Source: CAYQTO01 sp964420455 (GTDB lineage Bacteria; Sumerlaeota; Sumerlaeia; SLMS01). Taken from it: a stretch of 10,739 bases of DNA. Below the pieces are notes generated by a model, which was given only the letters and a program-made list of their open reading frames with translations, did no database searches and was not told where the DNA came from. The stretch spans positions 1 through 10,739 of the forward strand of contig CAYQTO010000124.1 of the NCBI GenBank assembly GCA_964420455.1, read 5' to 3'. Shown one piece after another: positions 5,224-10,739 of this stretch (its first letter is position 1; the number at the start of each line of letters is the position of its first letter). A program made the position numbers and the translations under genes.

Positions 5224-7400
5224 ACGGAGCCCTGGAGGGCGGCGTTGGCCAGCCGGTCCCTCTCGCTGGAGTCCATTGCGGGGAGATCCGGGAAATCGGT
5301 TTCGAGGCGGTTAAGTGCCTCGTTGATCTGGTCGGAGAGGCCGGCCGCGTCCTTTGTCTCGGCAGCAAGGCGCAACAGCGCATAGGCCTCGCGCTCAGCC
5401 CCGCGCGCCTCGAGCAGGAGGCGCGCATAATTGTAGAGATAGATCGAGCGGAGGACCGCATCGCTGGCTTCGCCTGCACGGACGATGGCGAGCCGGTAGG
5501 CGCTGGCTGCCGGATCAAAGGATCGGTTCCCGGCGTGGAGTTCGGCGAGCTGCCCAAGGGCCCGGGCGGCGAGCGCGTTTTGGCCGGTAGCGGAGGAAAC
5601 TTCCGCCACCGTGGCAAATTGCGTTGTGGCCTCCTCGAACCGGCCAAGCTGGAGGTAGCAGTCGCCGAGCTTGATGCCCGCCAGCGCGATGAGGGGAAGC
5701 TGGTCGCGGGCGTCCGCGGCCTCGGTCAGGCGCTGGATATACGTGATGTAGTAGAGGGCGGCGTCCTCGAACTGCCCCTCGTCGTAGTGCAGCTCGGCAA
5801 GGTTCAGGAGGTTGGTGGGGTTTTCCGGGTCGAGATCGAGCGCGCGGAGGAAGCGGTCGTAGGCGGTGGGGAAATCGCCGCGCTGGGCCGCGAGGGTGCC
5901 CACGTTGACGAGCGTCGGCAGGTCCGGGCGGATCACCGTCTCGGTGACTTCGTAGTGTTGCCATGCCTGATCGAACCGGTTGTCGGCGACGAGGGCGACA
6001 CCGAGGAGGCGCCGTTCGCGGGGATGGTAGCCTGGACGTTCGAGGGACTCGGTGAGGAGGCGAATGGCCTCCGGCGCGCGGCCTTCGTTGAGGAGCGCAC
6101 GGGCCTGGCGAAGGGTGACACGGGCGTCGTAGGGGTTCGCGGCGGCGGCCTGCTCCGTGGCCTCCATCGGTGCGTCGTCCATGGTCAGGGCGTACTGGCG
6201 TATATCCACGAGGGCGAGGGCGACCAGCCCGGCACCAAGGCCGTAGCGTACCCCCCGGGCGGCGAGGGCGGGGCCAAAGAACCAGTCGACGCCGGGGATC
6301 GGCCGTGAGTTCCCGGCCTCGTCGGGCCCCTTGCCCGACCCGAGGAGCAACGACGCGATGCGCCCGTCGCGCAGCTTCCAGATCGCCCCGTCCAGGAGGA
6401 AATGGTGGATGTTTACGAGAGCCGTGAAGATCAGGTAGCTGTCGACCAGGTTGAACTGGAAGGCGCGGCTCATGAGCCAGGGGCCCGGAAGGAACAGGGC
6501 GATGCCGCCGAGGATGAGTCCGCCGTAGTACTTCGGAAAGGTCCAACGGGTTGTGCCGTGGGTCACGGACTCGCGGCGCGCGTAGAACTGCGTGATCCAG
6601 ATGTACTGGGCGCAGTGCATGAACGCGAGCGCGCCGGTGCTGAAGTAGACGGGGGCAGCCGAGGTGAGGTCGAGCGACTGGAGCGTGACCGGAAGGACGA
6701 ACCAGAAGAATTGGGTGCTCAGGAGGACAAAGGCGGGAAGCAGGGGCGCGATCCCCACCTGGCGGACAAGTCGCCCCATGGCGATCCCCGCCGCAAACAC
6801 GCTGATCACCAGGCAGATATACACCGAGATGGTTGCCGGTGTTTGCGGAATGCCGAGGGTCCAGACGTAGGGGTTTTCCGTGAAGGTCGAATGAATCGAC
6901 AGGAACCACATGAGGTAGGAGGCGAAGTGGGCGCCGTAGAGGAGCTGGCGGGTGGACGCGTCCGGCGAGGCCCCGGCGCGGCGTATATACATCATGCCGA
7001 TTCCGTAGTTCTGGCCGGTATAGTGCCACGGGCTCCAGGTAAGGTAGATGGTGAAGAGGATGGGCAGGAGAACCGGCGCGGCGTGGGCAAGGGCCGCGGT
7101 GGCCACGAGCAGAATCGTCACATAGACGGTGAAGAAGCGATACTTGCGGAAGTCCTGGGGCGTGCCGTAGGCACGCTGGATCGTCGCAAAGTAGTGGGGA
7201 TTGTTGCAGAAGACGGTGAGGAAGTAGAAGAGGAACGACACGGCGAGGACGCCGGACTGCTCGATGTAGAAGGTCGCGGCGAGGAGCGGAAGCGTCCATG
7301 CCCCACACCCGACGAGCAGGTCCACGGGGCCATTGACGATCCACTTGATGCGAGGGGGGGCGGCTGGCGTTTCGGCGGGGGAGAGGACGGCGGTGGACAC
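5220..7400 (-). CDS. Polytopic membrane protein with histidine motifs and C-terminal TPR domain
   Basis: 726 residues in two halves. Residues about 28-400 hold around ten hydrophobic segments (near 28-45, 51-66, 90-108, 110-123, 154-170, 190-209, 216-237, 291-309, 317-335, 383-400). Residues about 424-642 form some six tetratricopeptide units, the clearest being FPTAYDRFLRALDLDPENP (510-528) and FEEATTQFA (588-596). Histidine-containing motifs sit at membrane edges: NNPHYFAT (66-73), WHYTGQNYG (125-133), MHCAQYIW (261-268) and HHFLLDGAIWKLRD (332-345). Such spacing recalls membrane enzymes that bind metal through histidines, but I do not recognise the family and no reaction is claimed. There is no cleavable signal peptide. 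The GTG start at 7400 has a weak AGAGG ten bases upstream; no better start exists before the first membrane segment. It lies 57 bases downstream of the EEP gene and is the last gene of that unit. The TPR half probably binds a partner protein. Confidence 0.83.
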   Translation of the reverse strand: MSTAVLSPAETPAAPPRIKWIVNGPVDLLVGCGAWTLPLLAATFYIEQSGVLAVSFLFYFLTVFCNNPHYFATIQRAYGTPQDFRKYRFFTVYVTILLVATAALAHAAPVLLPILFTIYLTWSPWHYTGQNYGIGMMYIRRAGASPDASTRQLLYGAHFASYLMWFLSIHSTFTENPYVWTLGIPQTPATISVYICLVISVFAAGIAMGRLVRQVGIAPLLPAFVLLSTQFFWFVLPVTLQSLDLTSAAPVYFSTGALAFMHCAQYIWITQFYARRESVTHGTTRWTFPKYYGGLILGGIALFLPGPWLMSRAFQFNLVDSYLIFTALVNIHHFLLDGAIWKLRDGRIASLLLGSGKGPDEAGNSRPIPGVDWFFGPALAARGVRYGLGAGLVALALVDIRQYALTMDDAPMEATEQAAAANPYDARVTLRQARALLNEGRAPEAIRLLTESLERPGYHPRERRLLGVALVADNRFDQAWQHYEVTETVIRPDLPTLVNVGTLAAQRGDFPTAYDRFLRALDLDPENPTNLLNLAELHYDEGQFEDAALYYITYIQRLTEAADARDQLPLIALAGIKLGDCYLQLGRFEEATTQFATVAEVSSATGQNALAARALGQLAELHAGNRSFDPAASAYRLAIVRAGEASDAVLRSIYLYNYARLLLEARGAEREAYALLRLAAETKDAAGLSDQINEALNRLETDFPDLPAMDSSERDRLANAALQGSV

Positions 7401-7457
7401 GGCGTTGGGGCCTCTTGGCGATGTCGGCGGGAGCGTGCCCCCATTTCCCCGGGGCGA

Positions 7458-8387
7458 TCAATCGGAAGGATCGCCGTTCCCCTCAAGGACGAAATCGATG
7501 ACGACCGGGCGGTGGTCGCTGGCATTGCTCCAGGGGATGTCGACGCGGATCGGCCGGACGCCGCCCCGGACAAAGATGTAGTCGAGTTGCAGCAGCGGGA
7601 GGGGCATGGGCCAGGTGCCGAGGAAGCCCGCGTAAGCGTCCGAGGCGGTGGCATCCTGCCAGCCGTCGAGGGCCCGGGCGAGCTGGTGGCTGCCGCGGGG
7701 AACATTGAAGTCTCCGGCGAGGACCGCGGGATCGTCCTCCGGACCCAGCTCCTGGGCGAGACGCCCAAAATCAACAGTGTCCTGGCGGTGGATCGGGGTC
7801 CACATGTCGAGGTTGTAGATCGTCACCGTTTCCTCCTTCAACTCGATCATGGCGCGTTGCAGGACAAAGCCGCGGCGTGGCTCAATGGCGAGGCTCTCGC
7901 GGATGGGCAGACGCGAGGCGATCGAGAGGCGCTCGGTCACGACCCATGTATAGTCGTTGCCGAGCCGGCGGGCAAGTTCCTCCGGCCGCCGCCCCCGGAA
8001 GGTCCCCTCCACAAGGCAGAGGACGTCCGGATCCGCCGAGCGAATCGTCTCCGCGATTTCGTCCATCCCGCCATGGTAGGCCATGACGTTGTAGGTCATG
8101 AGGCGAATGGTGTCGCCGGTGTGGACGGGGGCAGCGCGCCGGGCAAGGAGACGGGGTTGCTCGCGGAGGAGCGAGGGAAGCGCGGCGGCGGCGATCAGCC
8201 CCATTGCAGCCGTACGGATCCGCCAGCCAGCGGGCAGGGCGGACGCCCCCATGATCGCCAACCCGAGGGGGAGCAGAATCGGTACATAAAGATTTACACG
8301 GAGCGCCGACAGGTCGTCCGACACCAACCAGCGGAGGAGCAGAGAGACGAAGCCCACAAGGCCGAGGAAAATGCCTCCGCCTCGCAC
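7458..8387 (-). CDS. Membrane-anchored endonuclease/exonuclease/phosphatase (EEP) family protein
   Basis: 309 residues: three N-terminal hydrophobic helices (about 5-22, 34-50, 57-72), then an EEP hydrolase domain (about 93-300), which with three passes would face the periplasm or outside. Family motifs are LMTYNV (96-101), DPDVLCLVE (119-127, metal-ligand Glu127), AGDFNVP (224-230, Asp226/Asn228), QLDYIFV (267-273) and SDHRPVV (290-296, Asp291/His292). The segment that in many members reads N-x-H-L is YNLDMW (191-196), so the usual histidine is replaced by Asp194. EEP enzymes cleave phosphodiester or phosphate bonds in nucleic acids, phospholipids or inositides; the target here cannot be inferred. 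The start is the GTG at 8387, 11 bases after the GH31 stop, directly before the first helix; its Shine-Dalgarno is poor, so coupling to GH31 is likely. The frame stays open far upstream, but that part is antisense-frame GH31 sequence and was excluded. Confidence 0.83.
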   Translation of the reverse strand: MRGGGIFLGLVGFVSLLLRWLVSDDLSALRVNLYVPILLPLGLAIMGASALPAGWRIRTAAMGLIAAAALPSLLREQPRLLARRAAPVHTGDTIRLMTYNVMAYHGGMDEIAETIRSADPDVLCLVEGTFRGRRPEELARRLGNDYTWVVTERLSIASRLPIRESLAIEPRRGFVLQRAMIELKEETVTIYNLDMWTPIHRQDTVDFGRLAQELGPEDDPAVLAGDFNVPRGSHQLARALDGWQDATASDAYAGFLGTWPMPLPLLQLDYIFVRGGVRPIRVDIPWSNASDHRPVVIDFVLEGNGDPSD

Positions 8388-8398
8388 TGCCGCCAGGG

Positions 8399-10739
8399 TC
8401 AGCCGTCGAAGACCACCCGGACGTCGCTTGCCTTGCGGTTCTCCGGGATCCGGAACGTCGTCCGCCCGCCGTTCTGTTGAAAGGAGACCCGCTGGTCCTG
8501 ACATGTGACCTCGCTGATGCGGCGGCCGCCGGTAAACAGGCGGACTTCCCATTCGCTGCGCGCCGAACGGTACGAACCCTTCGCCTCGCCGATCAACAGG
8601 TTCAGCTCCGACCCACGGTCCATCCCGGAGAAGAGGACCACCGATTCGACTCCCTTGTGGTAATCGGTGGTCGCCCCGTCGTCCTCGACGAGCTTGCCGA
8701 ACAAGGGTCCACCCGTCGGATAGACCTCCAGGTAGGTGACTTCCGGGTCCGGTTCGCCCGTGTGTTGCCGGGGCGGGTGCATGGGGAGAACCGCGCCGCC
8801 GCGGACATAAAGGGGGGGCTGGCCGAAGGGACCTGCTGCAAGGACCCAGCGCCCGCCCACGAGACGCTCCTTGGACCAGTAGTGGACCCAGTCGCCCGCC
8901 GGGAGATAGACCGCCCGGTGATCGGCCCCGGGTTCGAGAACCGGTGCCACCAGCAGGTCCGCCCCGAGGAGGAAGCAGTCGCGGATGGAAAGGACCGTGG
9001 CGTCGTTGGGATAGGCAAGCGCGAGGGGACGGTTCACCGGCAGGCCGGTCTCGCAGGCCTCCACGAAGACTGTATAGATATACGGAAGGAGCTGGTAGCG
9101 GAGCTCGATCATGCGGCGACAGACGGCCTCGGTGGCGGGGCCAAAGGCCCACGGCTCCTGGTCGATGCTGCCGATGGAGGCGTGCCCGCGACAGAAGGGC
9201 TGGAACACGCCCCACTCCATCCATCGGGCGAAGAGCTCCGGCGTGGCGTGGCTGCCAAAGCCTCCAATGTCACAGCCGACAAAGGGGACGCCGCTCATGC
9301 CCATGCTGAGGTTCTGGACGATGTCGGTGGCCATGCATCCCCACACGCTGGAGTTGTCGCCGGTCCACACGGCGGAGTGGCGCTGGATACCGGCCCAGCC
9401 GGACCGGGTGAGGGTGAAGGGGCGCTTTTCCGGAGCGTGGGCGCGCTGGCCCTCCGTGCTCGCCTGTGCCATCATGTGGCCATAGACGTTCCGCAGGTCC
9501 AGGTATCGCCGATAGTGGCCGTTGTCGTGAAAGATGGCGTCGCCGGGAAAGGCGCGGCCTTCGAACACCGCCGGCTCGTTCATGTCGTTCCAGATACCGT
9601 CTATACCGGGTTCGAGAAGGTGGGTCGCCTGCCATTCCCCCCAAAGCCGGCGGTTGCTCGTCCTGGTAAAGTCCGGGTGATGGGTGTTTCCCGGCCAGAC
9701 GACGTTTTCCACCGGGCGACCGTCCTCGCCCGCGACAAAGAACCCGGACTCGTCCTTCCCGCGTGTATACGCCTCGTAGTCCTCGGCGATGGCGACGCCC
9801 GGGTCCACAATGGCGACGACGCGAAAGCCGTTGCCATGGAGTTCGCTGATGAGCTCGCGATGGTCGGCGAAATTCTGCTCGTTCCAGGTAAAGACGCGGA
9901 ACTTCTCCATGTAGTCGATGTCGAAGTGAATCACGTCGCAGGGGATGCGGCGCTGGCGGAATTCGCGGGCAATTTCCCGGATGCGGGTCGAGGTGGGGTA
10001 GGACCACCGGCTTTGGTGATATCCGAGGGCCCAGAGGGGGGGGCGCTCCATGCGACCGGTCAGATCTGTATAGACGCGGAGCAGTTCGGCGGGGTCCTCC
10101 TCGAGGGAGATCCAGAGGTCGAGGTCGCCGCGGAGGGTTTCGTAGGTCATGCGGTCCTGCTTCGCGCGGCCGATGTCGAGGACCACTTCCCCGGGATTGT
10201 CGAGAAGGAAGCCATGGGGTCCTGTGGCCCCTCCCGGCAGGGAAATGCCTGCGGGAATGTTGCAATAGTAGAGCTTGTGGGGGTGATAATGGGGGTCGTC
10301 GGTATTGCGCAGCGTATAGCGGCCCGGGTTGCGGTTCACGGTCTCGCCGGCCTCGCCGAGCCCATAGACCGCCTCGGCCGGCTCGAGCCTGCGATGGAGG
10401 CGAATGGCGCGGCCGTCGAACTCCAATCCTTCTGCCAGGAAGCGTGTGCCGCCGAGGTCGTCCATCACCTCGATGCGAAACGGTTCCGCGTTACACTCGA
10501 TGGTCATTGCGGAGGTGCGCCCCATGACCCCGGCGGGGACTTTTGCGGGCCCGGTGGTCCATTCGAAGTCCGGCCAGTTCTGCTTGGTGACAGCGTAGCT
10601 CGGTGCGTCGAGGGGGCGCGGTGCCGTGCTGACGGTCAGGCGGAGACAGGCGGGGGTATAGACGAGCACGCGCAGGCAACCGCCGGAGCCAAGCGGGGCC
10701 ATGAGGAGAGTCTTGGGGGTGTCGGCGTCAAAGATAGGG
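8399..10739 (-). CDS. GH31 alpha-glucosidase, 5' end probably beyond window
   Basis: Retaining alpha-glycosidase of family GH31 that releases glucose from alpha-glucosides or alpha-glucans. Numbered from the ATG at 10702 (767 residues to the stop): N-terminal beta-sandwich with AVYGLGEAG (111-119); (beta/alpha)8 barrel starting PPLWALGYHQSRWSY (221-235); the HFDIDYM substrate pocket (259-265) typical of alpha-glucosidases; the nucleophile in GIWNDMNEP (369-377, Asp373); acid/base in WTGDNSS (446-452, Asp449); and GCDIGGF (476-482). C-terminal beta domains follow. No signal peptide is visible, so a cytoplasmic location is likely unless the missing N-terminus carries one. The ATG at 10702 has no ribosome site, and the frame stays open through 12 further codons to the edge. 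Those codons keep G/C-rich third positions and resemble a normal GH31 N-terminus, so I treat the gene as partial. It leads the unit with the EEP and membrane-TPR genes. Confidence 0.94.
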   Translation of the reverse strand, partial: PIFDADTPKTLLMAPLGSGGCLRVLVYTPACLRLTVSTAPRPLDAPSYAVTKQNWPDFEWTTGPAKVPAGVMGRTSAMTIECNAEPFRIEVMDDLGGTRFLAEGLEFDGRAIRLHRRLEPAEAVYGLGEAGETVNRNPGRYTLRNTDDPHYHPHKLYYCNIPAGISLPGGATGPHGFLLDNPGEVVLDIGRAKQDRMTYETLRGDLDLWISLEEDPAELLRVYTDLTGRMERPPLWALGYHQSRWSYPTSTRIREIAREFRQRRIPCDVIHFDIDYMEKFRVFTWNEQNFADHRELISELHGNGFRVVAIVDPGVAIAEDYEAYTRGKDESGFFVAGEDGRPVENVVWPGNTHHPDFTRTSNRRLWGEWQATHLLEPGIDGIWNDMNEPAVFEGRAFPGDAIFHDNGHYRRYLDLRNVYGHMMAQASTEGQRAHAPEKRPFTLTRSGWAGIQRHSAVWTGDNSSVWGCMATDIVQNLSMGMSGVPFVGCDIGGFGSHATPELFARWMEWGVFQPFCRGHASIGSIDQEPWAFGPATEAVCRRMIELRYQLLPYIYTVFVEACETGLPVNRPLALAYPNDATVLSIRDCFLLGADLLVAPVLEPGADHRAVYLPAGDWVHYWSKERLVGGRWVLAAGPFGQPPLYVRGGAVLPMHPPRQHTGEPDPEVTYLEVYPTGGPLFGKLVEDDGATTDYHKGVESVVLFSGMDRGSELNLLIGEAKGSYRSARSEWEVRLFTGGRRISEVTCQDQRVSFQQNGGRTTFRIPENRKASDVRVVFDG

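Noticed and set aside
7447..7454. CCCCGGGG palindrome between the EEP and membrane-TPR genes as a terminator
   Set aside because: No loop and no U-tract, and the genes appear to belong to one unit; likely chance in GC-rich DNA.
5515..7461. 648-codon minus-strand frame overlapping the membrane-TPR gene
   Set aside because: Arg/Pro/His-rich out-of-frame shadow of the TPR protein.
6402..8480. 692-codon plus-strand open frame spanning the membrane-TPR and EEP genes
   Set aside because: It crosses two well supported opposite-strand genes and is a charged, low-complexity translation without motifs.
8388..9224. In-frame upstream extension of the EEP protein
   Set aside because: This stretch is the GH31 gene read in another frame; it is Arg/Gly-rich, while the EEP membrane helices begin right after GTG 8387.

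Overview
The window is GC-rich throughout (roughly two thirds G+C by eye) and almost fully coding: seven protein genes in 10.7 kb, with only one intergenic gap longer than 60 bases. Genes are packed in tight, often overlapping units (GTGA, TGATG and ATGA start/stop overlaps) and GTG starts are common. I see no rRNA, tRNA, insertion sequence, phage gene or CRISPR array. The content (purine synthesis, sugar-phosphate mutase, glycosyltransferase, GH31 glucosidase, membrane-TPR protein) fits a chromosomal region of a free-living, probably Gram-negative-type environmental bacterium. I cannot name the phylum from this sequence.

Left block (minus strand, 1-2416): an alpha-D-phosphohexomutase (GlmM/ManB type) with an unusual basic, Pro/Ala-rich N-terminal tail is followed by a glycosyltransferase whose GTG start overlaps the mutase stop and which runs off the left edge. 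Together they suggest synthesis of a sugar precursor and its use in a glycan.

Centre (plus strand, 2583-5223): reading away from a 166-base divergent region, a stand-alone PAS-domain protein is coupled to a bifunctional PurN-RdgB fusion (GAR transformylase joined to the ITP/XTP house-cleaning pyrophosphatase). That gene is coupled in turn to a short zinc-dependent MDR dehydrogenase. The three genes overlap at their ends and should be one transcription unit.

Right block (minus strand, 5220-10739): a GH31 alpha-glucosidase (open to the right edge), a membrane-anchored endonuclease/exonuclease/phosphatase-fold protein, and a polytopic membrane protein with a C-terminal TPR domain, in that order of transcription. 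The last gene converges on the dehydrogenase, and the two genes share a CTAG in which both stop codons lie.

Most notable points: the PurN-RdgB fusion; the unrecognised membrane-histidine-TPR protein; the basic tail on the phosphomutase; a clear excess of the AT-rich octamer GTATAGAC in a GC-rich window; and a cluster of 7-8 base G/C homopolymers around the PAS gene.
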